From: Lutraria lutraria
Taxonomy: Eukaryota; Mollusca; Bivalvia; Venerida; Mactridae
DNA: 64,000 nt
Direction: 5' to 3'
NCBI GenBank assembly: GCA_964023205.1
Contig: OZ026850.1
Span: forward strand, 9,621,270 to 9,685,269
The stretch's first letter is position 1. The number at the start of each line of letters is the position of its first letter. The notes under the pieces are model-generated. The model saw only the letters and a program-made list of their open reading frames with translations. It was not told the DNA's origin and searched no databases. A program made the translations under genes and the position numbers. Shown here piece after piece: positions 1 to 11,950 of the stretch.

Positions 1-1177
1 TCGCCGAAAAGAAAAGCTTAGAGACCTAACTTTTCACATGATAACTTTCTTATATGAACATGGACATGTGCTTTTCATGTCATATTTTTAATTGGTGTTT
101 AACCCACTTCAGCATAATCAATGTCATTCAAAATCCTTGTTACTCCTTCAATACGTAAAAAATGTATAAACATTATTCACAACCCCTTATTTTTTAGCCA
201 TTTTATAGATCTTAATTTGGTAAATAACACGGTGTTTGAAATAGTACACAGTCAAGAAATTGGCATAAAGTGAACATTTAATGCTTTAAGTTTCTTCCAC
301 ATTCAGACTGTGATACAACCAGTACATTTTTATGTGATTTGGTTAATATTTACTGAAATAATTTGGTTATTTAATCTACCCACACCCCTTTTTCAAAAAC
401 CATTATTAGGAAAATTACCGATTTTGGGTATATCACTAAAAAGTAATTTTACGAAAAAGTTAAATCATGGACATATACTTTTCATAAGTAAAAACTTAAT
501 GACAACATGTTATTCTCCAAAATTAAATAAGAATCGAAACATCCTTGTTACAAGAAAAATTTTCGATTTCACGAGTGATCACCCTTAAATAGTTTCATTT
601 TGTTTTAACAAAAGTTATTGTAGACAGGAATAATAAAAGTTTAAAGAAAATAGGCTTTAAATTAAGCATTATATTACCATACTTCATTATTAGTTACAAG
701 GTTTGTGTTATGAAAAATAAATAAATGACAAGTAAAATATCTAGTATAACAAATGACGACCTAATGAGCTAGTGATTAAGGTGAAACATAGGGCTGTATT
801 ATACAATGACTATAAATAAAAATAACTTAACAACTTTGTGTATATTATCTTAAGCAAATTTCTTAGTTTTACAGCAGAAACATGCATAATTGAATTATAT
901 GAAAAAATAAAACAATTGCCACATTATTAATATTTATCATTATCATTAAGGTAGTTGTAACAGAGATCATATATCTATAAAAGTTTTCAATAACAGTACT
1001 TTTGACAAAGTGTCGTTTTCCTTGTTATGTGTTTTAAGACTGAAAAAAAATAGACAATTATATATCACATGGGTATTTTAGATGACTCATTGAATTTATA
1101 CAGAACAAAAATACTAGCATATTCAGTAAAAGAAAAAGGTGCAAGGAGGAGAGAAAGACAGTAAGTGTAGTCGACAG
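1..1177. other. AT-rich non-coding DNA
   Basis: No exon, RNA gene or clear repeat was recognised. The 92-residue open frame at 310-588 has low-complexity composition, no recognisable domain and no splice context, so it is not called. Confidence 0.5.
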
Positions 1178-1329
1178 TTATCTTTCAAATGACATTGATA
1201 CAGTTAGAAAAAGATACTGAAAACAGTTTTCCAGCATATGTATTCTATTTTTTATTAAAGAAGAATCAAGTGAATCTTTTAGTACCTTTAGTACATAGAA
1301 TGAATACAAGATGACTATATCATTGTTGA

Positions 1330-2727
1330 TTATATCCAGAGATCTGAAAATTTTCTCCATGTTTTGGAAAATTTTATCATTGTGCCACTTTTGCAAGCCT
1401 GGTATTTTTCACACATTAACTGGTTTTTAAACCTTGACTTAAAGAGGTCAACATTTGGTATCATATTTTTCTGTTTAAATTTAAAAATAAATTGTTTAGC
1501 TATAAGCAAAACATAATTAGTTGGGACATCAAATTTCTTATTTCCAAGTAGAATATCTAGTTTAGAATAAGTTTTTATAGAATAACCAAATGTATGATTT
1601 AACCAAGATATCAAGGAATGCCAAAAACAAATCTACATTCAAAGAATAAATGCACCATAGTTTCTGAATTTTGGTTACACAATGAACATGAATCATTATC
1701 TTTAAGTCCTATTTTACTTAACAACCGGTTTGTGCCTAATATTCTATGGTTTATTCTATATTGTAGCCATTGGAGACTTGAATCCTTGGTGGTATGGAAT
1801 GGGATATCATAAAAAAGTCCAATTGAAGTTTTGATGCAGACTAAGATCAGTAATCCACTTTCTTTGGGATTTTAGTTGTAATGAAGTTTTATGTAAAAGA
1901 CAATCATAAATTCTTCTACATCCTTTTGTAGTACCATAGATAGTTTTAATAACTGAGGGGAAAATAGGTAAATGTGATTTATTCAATGGGGTTTGAATTG
2001 AATAAGTATTCAGAACTTTTATAAAACAATTAATTAGGCCTCTAAATTGTAAAAAATGTGTATTAACATTCCATTTGATACTGAAATGGTCGTATGACAT
2101 AATTTGGCCATTATCATCTAGGAGGTCATTAACATAATTTATACCTTTGTCCGAATAATTCTTGTAAAAGACAACATTACCCCCTATTTTTAACAGCCTA
2201 TTTAACCACAAAGGTGACAATTGAAAAGTGCTTTTAGAAACTGGGAGATTATCTTGTAAAATGATTATACTTTGCAACACATCTTTCCAAAATATATTAC
2301 CTACTGTAGAGAGCTTATTTCTTAAAAAATCGCTTCCATATGAGGCTAGTTTTGAAATGAAAGGGTATGTTCTATGAATAAAATCACTGTATCTTGTATT
2401 TTTCTGAGAAATCTTTTTCAACCAAGTACATTTTAGTGCTGCTATGAATTTTTTTATATCTATCATTCTTAACCCTCCATTTTATAATCCTGTGTTATAC
2501 AATCTCTTCGCTGCTGATCTTTTTGTCTTGAAACAATATAGCAATAGAAAATAGTTTAAAGTAATATAGTGAACTAAATGTAGCGGTTCTATGCAATCGA
2601 AATATTTACCGGCTTCCAGAATCTGATATAAAATCAAAGTCCTGAAAGCACTCGATGTGAGTTGAGCTTTATGCAGGAGGTTTCTTCTAATCACTTCAAA
2701 AATAAATCTTATATAAAATGAAAACAT
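1330..2727 (-). pseudogene. Decayed LINE ORF2 fragment (L1/Tx1-like C-terminal region)
   Basis: Read on the minus strand, this is the C-terminal part of a non-LTR retrotransposon polyprotein, downstream of the reverse-transcriptase core. The frame at 2727-2482 is followed by one in-frame TAA (2479-2481) and then NGGLRMIDIKKF, the 'GGL-M-D' segment typical of L1/Tx1-like ORF2 proteins. It stays open to a TGA at 1807-1809. Another frame then carries a C-x2-C-x8-H-x4-C zinc knuckle (CSLCNQNSETMVHLFFEC, about 1635-1688), and 1614-1330 encodes the typical basic tail containing NYVLLIAKQFI. The internal stop and frame changes show it is dead. No endonuclease, catalytic RT motifs or poly(A) tail were found, so the copy is truncated at least at its 5' side. 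The family name rests on motif pattern only. Confidence 0.75.
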
Positions 2728-2739
2728 TTTCTAGGCGGA

Positions 2740-3110
2740 TGTATAAAATCTATGTATATATCTAATACTTTAGTTCGTATCAAAATCCATGCCCCGCGCA
2801 AGTGACGGCAGAGTGGAAAGACCTCAGCACCAATCTTTATTCCATCTTTTGATGAATACATCGATCAATCACTGGCCTTAACATATAATAGAGTGAACAG
2901 TAATCAACACCCTGACCGTATATCCATATGTAAATATTAACAAAGTCTTGATTTGAGGAGACGATATTTAACAGATGACGTTATTAGAATGGCAAATCTC
3001 ATCAGGCAGTTATTTAGCGTTCCTCGTGAGTTCTTTGGAGAAGTATAATGATCAATGAATGACAGAGACGTAGGTAATTTGTCGCCTATTCAATATTTCA
3101 TTCCAATCTT
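2740..3110. other. Non-coding DNA, nothing recognised
   Basis: Lies between the LINE relic and the tandem duplication. No gene or clear repeat structure was seen. Confidence 0.4.
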
Positions 3111-3111
3111 A

Positions 3112-3411
3112 CAGCAGCGTAAATCACACACGCGAGATTGTTCTATCGTAACATCATATATGACAATATTCGTTAACTGACACTTGATTGCTGGCTATTT
3201 CTTTAATATAACTTTATTAATAGCTTGACCAGTTTATGTCAATTTAATTATCTAATCAATTTCTTAGCAGCGTAGGTCATTCGCACACGAGGTTGTGCTA
3301 TAAATAGAATATTCTTCAGTGACAATATCCGGTAATTGACAACTGATTGCTCCATACATTTCATTAATAGTTTGATCAGTTTGTGTCAATCTACTTATTT
3401 AATCAATTGTG
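3112..3411 (+). repeat. Diverged tandem duplication, ~153-bp unit, two copies
   Basis: Two adjacent copies each start with (C/T)AGCAGCGTA, continue through a CACACGAGRTTGT-like segment, a GACAATAT-CGKTAA-TGACA segment and a TAGYTTGAYCAGTTTRTGTCAAT segment, and end near TAATCAATT. The starts are at about 3112 and 3265. The copies have many mismatches, so the duplication is old. No coding content was seen. Confidence 0.65.
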
Positions 3412-3954
3412 TGTCTGAATAAACGTAAATGATAAAATGTGCCTTTTATAAGTTGAATACAACTTGCTGGCACAATATTTTATATAACGTTTCACCATGA
3501 AAAAGATCAATCTGACCACGAAGCACTTTGTAAAGCTATAAACACATTGTTCATTATTTGTTTAAGTCTTCATTTGAGATATTTAATTAATTAATTAACA
3601 CAGTTACACACATGGACAAGTGTTCAGTCACACAATTTTATCAGCATACAGTTATTGTATCTATCAATTTAGATATTGATTGTTACGATGCCGTCTGTAT
3701 TTAATTTAATGAATGACTTGTAATTAATTAGAAATCATTGACAATTCTCCATAAAAAAATTATTTGTTAATGACATAAAATATCAGTGTCAGTTTCAGCG
3801 TTAACTGTGAGTCATTTTGACATTAACTCAGAGTTATAATTTATAACTTGTAACAATATGAATGAACCCTTGTTTGTTTAAGGGTTCAAAGATACAGCGT
3901 AGAAAATATATACATATATAGAGAATATACATGGTTGGTGCCGAGATGAAGAAG

Positions 3955-4036
3955 GTTTATCCGGTAAGGCTTAGAAAACTGACATGGGCGAGCCTCAGGT
4001 GAGCCCATTTTAGCTTTCGTGCCGAACCGGATAAAC
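3955..4036. repeat. Short foldback (inverted repeat) element
   Basis: An 11-bp perfect inverted repeat, GTTTATCCGGT (3955-3965) and ACCGGATAAAC (4026-4036), encloses a second imperfect palindrome, TGGGCGAGCCT/AGGTGAGCCCA. The GGATAAAG/GTTTATCC motif recurs near 4365-4395, so a longer related element may reach that far. It resembles a MITE remnant; no target-site duplication was identified. Confidence 0.5.
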
Positions 4037-4399
4037 ATTCTCAGTTTTGGCAAAAAACATGTGTTCGATTTATCCTGTTTCTACAACAAAGTATATGTTT
4101 CTACAACGAAATAAGTCTCAAAACACACGTTATGCCTCTCTTTAACAGCCTCATAACATCACGCGACAATGAAATAGTTCCATACAACGTCATGCTATTT
4201 GGAATAAAAACGCAATTAAATACGTTGAGGATTTAAACATCCACTTTATTTATATATATTGTATCAGTTTATAATATCAAAAGCACACTTTATTGTATAA
4301 CGAGCGGACTACAGCGCGTATTAATACTAAATGACGGAATAAAGCAAACCACGTGACCTAATGACAGGATAAAGCTAGGTTTATCCAGTCACTGCTTTC

Positions 4400-5360
4400 A
4401 TAGGTCTAAAACAATGTAGAAACAGAAGATAACAATACAGCTACTTAACAATTAGAGTACAGTTCATTAACCTTAATGTGAACGTAGTGTTTGTTTCGGT
4501 GAATCCAGTACAGTACTAGTAAAAATATCAAAATGGTTCATCATAATTAATATAGATATATTATGTACCATTTTAATTATTGTCATTATTATTGTTATGC
4601 ATATTATTATAATTATCTGGTTTTTTTTCTTGTTATGATTTATATTATTTTGATTGTTATGATGTTTGTTATTGACATTATTATATATATAACTTGTTAA
4701 GAATTTTAATGTCATTTGTTATTATTTACTATTGGGTTATACCATTGTTATTGACACTAAAACAGTTTTGTATTCCTTTATTTAAAATAGAGTTAATACA
4801 AAATTACATCCATTGTTATCCTGTAAACATATCGTACTTGTATATATTTATACGTGTTAATAAAGCGAATGTTGATTTTCGTATAATTTGTTTCAAACAG
4901 CTGAGACTTTTAGCTTATTTATTCAGTCCATCACACTTGACACAATTTATTGAATCCATCTACATTACAGACGAACGAAATCAACACCATACAGATACGA
5001 AATGATCAGATTTGTTTTAAACAAGAAATCACAAGACTGTGTATCTAAATTATTGTGTTATGTTCGAATATATTCGGAAGTTAGCGTCAATTTAACGTCA
5101 AGTTTAGTACGTTACCAAGGTGACACTTCCAAAATGAAACTAATTCAAGTGAAAATGAGGACATAAATAAATGATTGAACTTGTTTTGGAACGTGATGTT
5201 GTTATCAGACGTTGTTTCATAATTTATAAAGTTATTTTTTCCAAGGTTGAATCACGTCTAGGTCGATGAGAAGCAATTGTTTCTACTTACAATTAAGTGA
5301 CGCCTCTTACATCCGCGTTGAGAAAAATAGTACCATTAATTCTGTTGTGTAAGTATTCAT
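4400..5360. other. Non-coding AT-rich DNA
   Basis: No gene was recognised. The minus-strand open frame at 4473-4715 is an Asn/Ile-rich low-complexity artefact of an (ATT)-like tract. The plus frame at 4694-5005 has no domain and no splice signals. Confidence 0.45.
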
Positions 5361-5567
5361 TGCTCGCAATTTAAAGTCAAAGCACTGAGAGTACTGACAG
5401 GAGCGAAGTTTAAATGCGTTAAATAAAACCATTCCTAATAAATTAAAGGCCTGTGTTATATCATCATTATGATGCAGAATTTGAAGTATATATAGGCTTT
5501 ACACAATGTACATCTTTAGGCCAATTAACCACTATTTCTATTACACGTTGACTTTAAATTGCGAGCA
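5361..5567. mobile_element. MITE-like element with perfect 20-bp terminal inverted repeats
   Basis: TGCTCGCAATTTAAAGTCAA at 5361-5380 is the exact reverse complement of 5548-5567, giving a 207-bp unit with 20-bp TIRs. The interior is AT-rich and non-coding. A clear target-site duplication was not seen, so the superfamily is not assigned. Confidence 0.65.
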
Positions 5568-7349
5568 TCAGTTTGAATGATAATAAGCGAACACTTAAGT
5601 TGGTACTAGAATCGTCTTAACAAAATAGTAAGACGCTGTGTCAAATTTTCAGACTAGATGTGCAAAGAAGTATAACATTAATTACAAGTAATAATCTAGT
5701 AAGTTTATGGTATCACAATTTGTATTTTTTTTTCCAAACTTATATATGCGTACCGCATATGTTTACGAATATACATATACTATGCAATTTGCATATCACG
5801 TTATTGTAAAATGTTCATATAAGACAGTTAAAATTCAATTAGAAGAGTCTAGGACATAATTATCCATGTAATGCAATAGTCTGTTAGAAAACCAAGCCGA
5901 TTTTCTGAAAACTGTTTACCAATACAAAATTGTTTGCGTTTGCATTACGCTCATTGCTATATTTCAATTTTCTTATAGTGAAGGTCGAATATTGGACGAT
6001 ACCATTGTAAAGGTAATCACTGTAAATTGATTGCCCAAATAATTTTAAATCCGTAGTAAAGTGTCATTCACTTGAACCAGAGTCATGGTGTATTGGATAA
6101 GGTGGCATGTACATTGTACATACATAACAGTTTTACAAAATGAAGCAGATGTGTGTGGTCCGAACTCAGTCAATGGCACTTTCTTTTTAAATTATTATAT
6201 CTATTTATTTTTTATAAATAATTAATTGAACTATGTTTGTTCTTGTTACATGTATGTATACACACTAAATAGCACCCTTTTATCAATTTTCAAAAGAGAA
6301 AAGGGAAAAAAGAAATGCATTTGTTCTCTGGTGTACTCCTCTTTTTTTCTTGTATACATGTTATTGGACGAAATCGCGAATACAAATATATAATTTCAAA
6401 TACTATGTAAAAATACTAAACACCTGAACCGATTTTTACTTATTATATTATCACTATATAAATCCTAATTACCAATGTGAGGTTATTATATTTTTGTTAA
6501 TTTAACGGAACAATTTAAAAATAAAACAAAACTATGAATAATAATATCTTATCGATGTATATAAAGTTAACTTTTATTAAAAATGAAAATGATGTCCAAC
6601 GTCAGACGCAGTGCTCAAGATTCACTAACTTTATGCTTTACCAATTGCGCCACAGAGGGCAGTGATTATAAAGCTTGTAACAACCCGTTTTGCAATAAAA
6701 ACGCAAATTGCAATAAAAAAATAAAATAGGTCAAATCTATTCTTTTACACTGGAATCGATTGTATAATGATGTCTATTGCAAATTACAACAGTATTCGTG
6801 TTACCTAAACATGTATGAATGAGATCGTCAATGTATACTATAACATTGCTGACCTAAAAACTGAACTATACAGAAGGTTCATTACGGCCCCGTGAATAAA
6901 GTAGAATACAAGTTGTATGTGATGTGACCATCTCAACACGCACTCTACTAACCTGAGTAAAAAAACTGATCAATGAATTTGTTTAATTTAATTTCTATAC
7001 ATTGTGACAGAGTCCCAGTTGGTTCAATATAATCCAGATATTATCAGATAAAAACTAATTACAATATAGCTGGTACTTTTGTTAAGTCAATTCGATACGC
7101 TAGCTGGAGACTTGTCTCGTGTTAATGTAAACTAGTTTGAAAACAATCTTCCTTCATTTCGATTTTAGCGATTTTTATCAACAGAGGACGATAATAGTAC
7201 AAGTAATTTTTAGTACCAGTATTTACCACTGGCTTTATTAACTGTTTACGTGTTAATTAATACAATATACCCTTGTATTGAAAGTTTTAAAAAAACTCAT
7301 GTTGTATATTGCTTTTTAATCGCAACTGTACGTCGACCGATATCATTAT
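5568..7349. other. Intergenic AT-rich DNA
   Basis: No supported gene. A tRNA A-box-like stretch lies on the minus strand near 6630-6655 but has no matching B box. Confidence 0.4.
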
Positions 7350-7494
7350 ATAAATATCACATCCCACATAGGGTGATAGAACGTAATGTTCACCCGAGAC
7401 AAGTAATGTCGACCGAGGCGTTAGCCGAGGTTGACATTACTTTGTCAAGGGTGAACATTACGTTCTATCACCCTATGTGGGATGTGATATTTAT
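7350..7494. repeat. Long near-perfect hairpin (foldback/MITE)
   Basis: Positions 7350-7395 and 7449-7494 form a perfect 46-bp inverted repeat (arm start ATAAATATCACATCCCACAT). The inner arms (7396-7414 and about 7428-7447, GACAAGTAATGTCGACC against GGTTGACATTACTTTGTC) pair with few mismatches. The tip carries a small GGC-GTTA-GCC hairpin. Almost the whole 145 nt is therefore self-complementary. An open frame crossing it (7250-7576) is an artefact of the palindrome. Confidence 0.85.
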
Positions 7495-7791
7495 TTTATT
7501 ATACCGAACAAAAAAAACAATTAAGAAAGACACTAATTCAACAAACATGTTAACAAATATAACGAAACTAAAATAGAAATTGAAACGAAGCTTCTTTCTG
7601 ACACCATAGTTACTTTTGCTGTCAAAATGTCTACTGCAAAACCGGATGTCAAACTACATGTATATTCTACTAAAGTGCCTAAAGTGTCTAGACAAGGTTA
7701 GTATTCGATACGACAGAGATGGATTAAAATTCGACACCCGGTAAAATCGCGTGAGGGCAGTTTCGTTATGGCAAGCGGGCCGAAATGTAAT

Positions 7792-7827
7792 GTCAGAGGG
7801 TAACATTACGGATTGTCACCCTCTGAC
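7792..7827. repeat. Short inverted repeat
   Basis: GTCAGAGGGT (7792-7801) is the exact reverse complement of ACCCTCTGAC (7818-7827). GTAATGT/AACATTAC motifs like those in the 7350 hairpin are nearby, suggesting a related but more decayed foldback element. Confidence 0.5.
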
Positions 7828-8139
7828 GTCACATAAGACTATAGAGTAAATAAGTCACGTGAGGTATAATAATATAAATTGTAATACTCGTTATCATGGC
7901 GGCAAAAATACACCGGATAATGTATTTGATCATCTGATACATATCAAAATGTATACACACAAGCGGTCTGAAATCGCTCACTATATGCATGACATGTTAC
8001 AGTGTGAAACATTAACGCCACTTCCAGCAATATGACACTACTAAAACCACAGCGCATGTATCATGTACATTTGTCCGTTATGATTTAAGGTCTTCCCAGT
8101 CAATCAAATATCTTGATAATGCTACACGAAAATGTTATT

Positions 8140-8570
8140 ATTACAAAACTAGTATAGCCCAATTTTCAATATTTTTATGACAGTCACCTTAGATACTTTA
8201 ATTTAATTTACATTTTCTTTAAATTGCAGGTGTTGTTGCCCTTTTTGAAATATAGAAAATATTAATGTCTGTATATATTGCATGATGACTTACATTTTAT
8301 TTTACCAATTTAAAGTGATACTTATGTTATAGCATCTTTTTATCATGATTTTTCATTGCAATGGGTGTTTTTCTTTCTTAAACCTTTGAAAATAGGCAAC
8401 TCCCATAGCGGACACCAACGCAAATTTAAAGGGCCAATAACTCAGAGGATTATCATTGTTTTTTAACAATCTTACGCTAAATTATTTTCTATCATGAAAA
8501 TTGGTAAATATTTCCAAAATCTGTCCATCCTTTTTAAAATAATAATTTTGGGCATTAGGCTGGGAAGACA
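8140..8570 (+). repeat. Interspersed repeat, family A, copy 1
   Basis: This stretch aligns in order with 47950-48420: CTAGTAT-GCCC-ATT near the start, GAAA-AGAAAATAT-AAT, ATATTGCATGRTGACTTA, CTTTGAAAA-G, and TGCAAATTTAAAGGG near the end. Both copies have the same orientation and are well diverged. No coding potential was seen. Confidence 0.6.
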
Positions 8571-8625
8571 TTAACGTCACGGCATGTTATAGAGTTCATA
8601 TCCCTGGACAAAGTTTTTCACTTAC

Positions 8626-8746
8626 CTTTTCATGACATTCATTATTCAAAGGTGTTGTCTCGTCTTCGTCAGCATCATGGTGATTGTTAGCGCGTTGTCT
8701 GAAACGTTCTGCTGCTCTAAGCTGGTATAATATCTTCAACATGACT
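8626..8746 (-). CDS. Internal exon of an unidentified minus-strand gene
   Basis: On the minus strand a TCTGTTTTCAG acceptor precedes 121 nt that are open in one frame only, followed by a consensus GTAAGTG donor. The first base completes a split codon and 40 codons follow. The product starts VMLKILYQLRAAERFRQR and continues with an acidic, Thr/Asn-rich stretch (DADEDETTPLNN). The basic amphipathic start followed by an acidic segment resembles a cytoplasmic loop or tail, but no family was recognised. The composition is richer in G+C than the surroundings. A 26-nt microexon candidate at 15716-15741 would join it in phase. The acceptor lies at the edge of a triplicated repeat (8740-8930). Confidence 0.6.
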
Positions 8747-8930
8747 CTGAAAACAGACAATGCAATGTCACTAGATATTTGTATATCAGGTATAAATGTA
8801 CAAAAATGTATATAGCATGACTGAAAACAGACACTACAATGTCACTAGATATTTGTATATCAGGTATAATGTATATAGCATGACTCTGAAAACAGACAAT
8901 ACAATGTCACCAAATATTTGTCAAATTTTA
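8740..8930. repeat. Three tandem copies of a ~70-80-bp unit that includes a splice acceptor
   Basis: Three copies of CATGACTCTGAAAACAGACA...AATGTCACTAGATATTTGTATATCAGGTATAA...ATGTATATAG run from about 8740, 8817 and 8879; the third is truncated and more diverged. On the minus strand each copy contains a CTGTTTTCAG acceptor followed by the first bases of the exon ending at 8746 (copy 2 lacks two bases there). Confidence 0.8.
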
Positions 8931-9733
8931 TGATGATACGATGAAGACTGAAAAGTTCGTATGCCTGATTGAAATTGTTGCTTCTCTCTGAGAGCCACAT
9001 ATTTTGTTACGAGAAACGCCGTTTAAATGAACAATAGTTCTTGTATCTCGTCATGGTTGCCTGGTTACCATCCAGTACAAACCATGTCTTGACGGATACA
9101 GGAACCAACCCTTCATCTTACGAAAGTCTACAACACACAACGACAATCATAAGTACAAATGTATAGTGCTTCCAAACTTCATGCAGAAATTATTAAATAA
9201 CGATAGACTCAAACACCATACCAATACTTTTTTTTCTTTCAGACATTTGATAGTTCAGGTCAAATTCTATCGAAACATAAGTTCTTTTATGTGTATGATA
9301 GTTATAACGCCTACCGTTTATCGACAATATTTCTGTGATGTACGGCGGACAGATACCCTAAGTTTTGCACTGGATTACTTATCAGTACAACCATGCCCAT
9401 ATCATTACGTAGGTAACTGCTAATTTATTGATACAGAGATTAAAATCAAATGGTCGTAGACAGAATAACTAAACTAAACAGAAGAATCATCCCAGATTTG
9501 AGTCAGCGACCTCTCGATCAAAAGTTCTGGGCTGAGATGCTAATAAATAAGTTCACCTTGATGTATGTTTTAGTAAGATAACATAAAACTTACGGACGTT
9601 TGCTACAGTTAGACATATAGCTATAGAATGAAAACTGTTCCCTTGAATTTAAATGTTTGCTTAGTTTAGGCCATTTCGAGGGCAGATCATTTATACATTA
9701 ATCCCAAATACCATATTTTTTTACTTTTGGTTT
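8931..9733. other. Non-coding DNA
   Basis: No exon was recognised. The plus open frame at 9166-9423 has no domain and no convincing splice context. Confidence 0.4.
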
Positions 9734-9734
9734 A

Positions 9735-9975
9735 TGTTTTTATGCCCCCGTATCGGCATATTGTTTTTGGTCTCTCTGTTTGTCTGTCTGTGTGTATGTT
9801 TGTACCAAACTTTAACCTTGCCTATAAAATCAAAACGCTTACACCTACATTCATCAAACCTCATATGTAGGTTCCTCATGACAACCTCTACTGGACCTGT
9901 GCATTTTAAGGTCAGTAGGTCAAAGGTCAAGGTCACCCAGAGGGGACATTGTGTTTCAAAAACACATCTTGTTCA
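9735..9975 (+). repeat. Interspersed repeat, family B, copy 1
   Basis: It contains TTTGTACCAAACTT, GCCTAT-AAAT-AAAAC, CACCTACA-TCATCAAAC, CATGACAACCTCTAC, CCTGTGCATTTT and GGTCAAAGGTCAAGGTCAC, ending in ACATCTTGTT. The same order is found at 60890-61097. The open frames on both strands here come from the repeat and are not genes. Confidence 0.75.
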
Positions 9976-10049
9976 TTTTATTCTTGGTCAAAATACATAA
10001 GTTCATGCACCTTTTATCAGTTGAAGTTAAGAGACTGAAAATTGTTAAA

Positions 10050-10380
10050 AGATAAGCTTTTTTTAAGAAAATTGACGTAAATTTAGGTAAAGAAGAAATA
10101 AATAAACAAACCAATCTTTACCAAATTCTTGAAATTTTGCACGATGACATGAAAAGAAGTCGGCTACGCGAAAAGGGAAATAAATAAGGCTTTGCTTTCC
10201 TTGATTGTGAATTATCTGCCCATGAAATGACCTAAAACAAGCCAAAAAATCAAATTCAAGGGCAGATAACTCAAAAACGAGATTGGTGACTAATCGCTTA
10301 AAATGGTTCTGTTATCATATGCTATGATGATGTTTTAAAAAAAACTGTGGAACATTTTTCATTCTGCCTTAATGTCTTTG
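10050..10380 (+). repeat. Interspersed repeat, family C, copy 1
   Basis: The segment AATTCAAGGGCAGATAACTC-AAAACGA...TTATCATATGCTATGAT matches 49126-49205 (TTCAAGGGCTGATAACTCGAAAACGA...CATCATATGCTTTGATCATG). The matching core is about 80-100 bp; boundaries beyond it are uncertain. Confidence 0.5.
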
Positions 10381-11315
10381 TGAAAACTGTAGCTTTTTAT
10401 TAACAATAATGATTGTATATTCTACTATAAATGCCAATAAATGTCAATAACATCTTAATGATAATATTTGTTAATAGAATATCTTGTTTCAGACCTCTGC
10501 ATGACGTTGGTAACATTTAATGTTACCCCCTAAGACGTTTCCTTGATTAGCATCACTGATGTTGGAAAGTTGGAATTGTCTAATGTACTGTACAATGTCA
10601 ACAAATGGAGAAATTTCTACTGAAATCATTAATCAACTCTGACAAACAATATTAATAGATTTCTTGTATTAGTTTAGCTTTTGAATAAACGTTTAGAGTG
10701 TTTTAAATGCCTTAATTCCGACATTTCGATTTATCTGCGCACCGGAGATAGTCCGCTAACGAATACACACGAGAGAAATTATAAATAAAAACTATTAGCT
10801 TCGTCTCAGTAAACAGTATTCGTCAAAAATATCTATTTCCAGTATTTGCACGTAACAATGCAAATTTTATAGCATTCCTGTTTGGAAAAAAGTGTCATTT
10901 GGTAGTTTTGTGTTACTGAATGACTAGATGATAAATTAATTTTGTTGAAATACGGTAGGTGGCGTGATTTCAAGTTTAAAGCAAAGAAACGTTGGTATGC
11001 TTATAGTCATACATTGCACGTTACTAAATAACAGGCGATTTCAAAGTAACGCATGTGTCACAAAAGAACATATCCATGAAAGCCATTATTCCATTAAACA
11101 TGACAGACAAACTGACAGAAGCATGCTGAGCAATTTAAGCCCAAACCAAAAACAATTTGTTTTTATTCGAAATTGTCTCAATGTTGAATTCAATTTGTAT
11201 TAAGAAAAGTGTTGCAAGGCTTTATTTTTAACAAAAAATTAAACACTTTAATCAAGCAACACACCACAACCCGAAAGAAAAGTCCATGTCTAAGAACAAG
11301 CAAAAAAATACCACA
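10381..11315. other. Intergenic DNA, no feature recognised
   Basis: Neither strand shows a supported exon. The frame at 10964-11203 lacks domain or splice evidence. Confidence 0.4.
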
Positions 11316-11780
11316 CGTCTGATTGGTTGTTTGTGATCACAGCATGAATAGTAATATAACATCTGATTGGTTGTTTGTGATCACAGCACGAATAGTAACC
11401 TAACATCTGATTGGTTGTTTGTGATCACAGCACGAATAGTAACCTAACATCTGATTGGTTGTTTGTGATCACAGCACGAACAGTAACCTAACATCTGATT
11501 GGTTGTTTGTGATCACAGCACGAACAGTAACCTAACACCTGATTGGATGTTTGTGATCACAGCACGAAAAGTAACCTAACATCTGATTGGTTGTTTATGA
11601 TCACAGCACGAATAGTAACCTAACATCTGATTGGTTGTTTGTGGTCACAGCACGAATAGTAACATAACATCTGATTAGATGTTTATGATCACAGCACGAA
11701 TAGTAACCTAACATCTGATTGGTTGTTTGTGGTCACAGCACGAATAGTAACCTAACATCTGATTGGTTGTTTGAGATCAT
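11316..11780 (+). repeat. 44-bp minisatellite, about 10.5 copies
   Basis: The unit begins ATCTGATTGGTTGTTTGTGA and continues TCACAGCACGAATAGTAACCTAAC, 44 bp in all. Copies are nearly identical and constant in length. Each carries CTGATTGG (an inverted CCAAT box) and most carry the perfect 10-bp palindrome TGTGATCACA. Sequence outside the array is unrelated. Confidence 0.95.
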
Positions 11781-11950
11781 TGCACGGCCTGGCTGCGTCC
11801 AGTCAATAAATAGCTACATTATTAATTTATAATTGAAATACATTATATTTATAAATATCTAACACAAATATAATATAGCTATATTTCACATTATAAAACA
11901 GATTCCAATTTCACAAAAGTAAAGTTAAATACTGAATATATTATATCAGT

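Noticed and set aside
1618..1812. Plus-strand 64-residue gene
   Set aside because: It is antisense to the LINE zinc-knuckle region, which explains the open frame.
4473..4715. 80-residue Asn/His/Ile-rich protein
   Set aside because: Low-complexity translation of an AT-repeat tract.
6600..6665. tRNA gene on the minus strand (CTCTGTGGCGCAATTGGTAAAGC)
   Set aside because: There is a good A box, but no B box (GGTTCRANNCC) follows and no acceptor-stem pairing; probably a tRNA/SINE relic.
7250..7576. 108-residue gene
   Set aside because: The frame is produced by the long hairpin; no other coding evidence.
11316..11780. CRISPR-like array
   Set aside because: The 44-bp units are contiguous without unique spacers, in a eukaryotic genome; it is a minisatellite.
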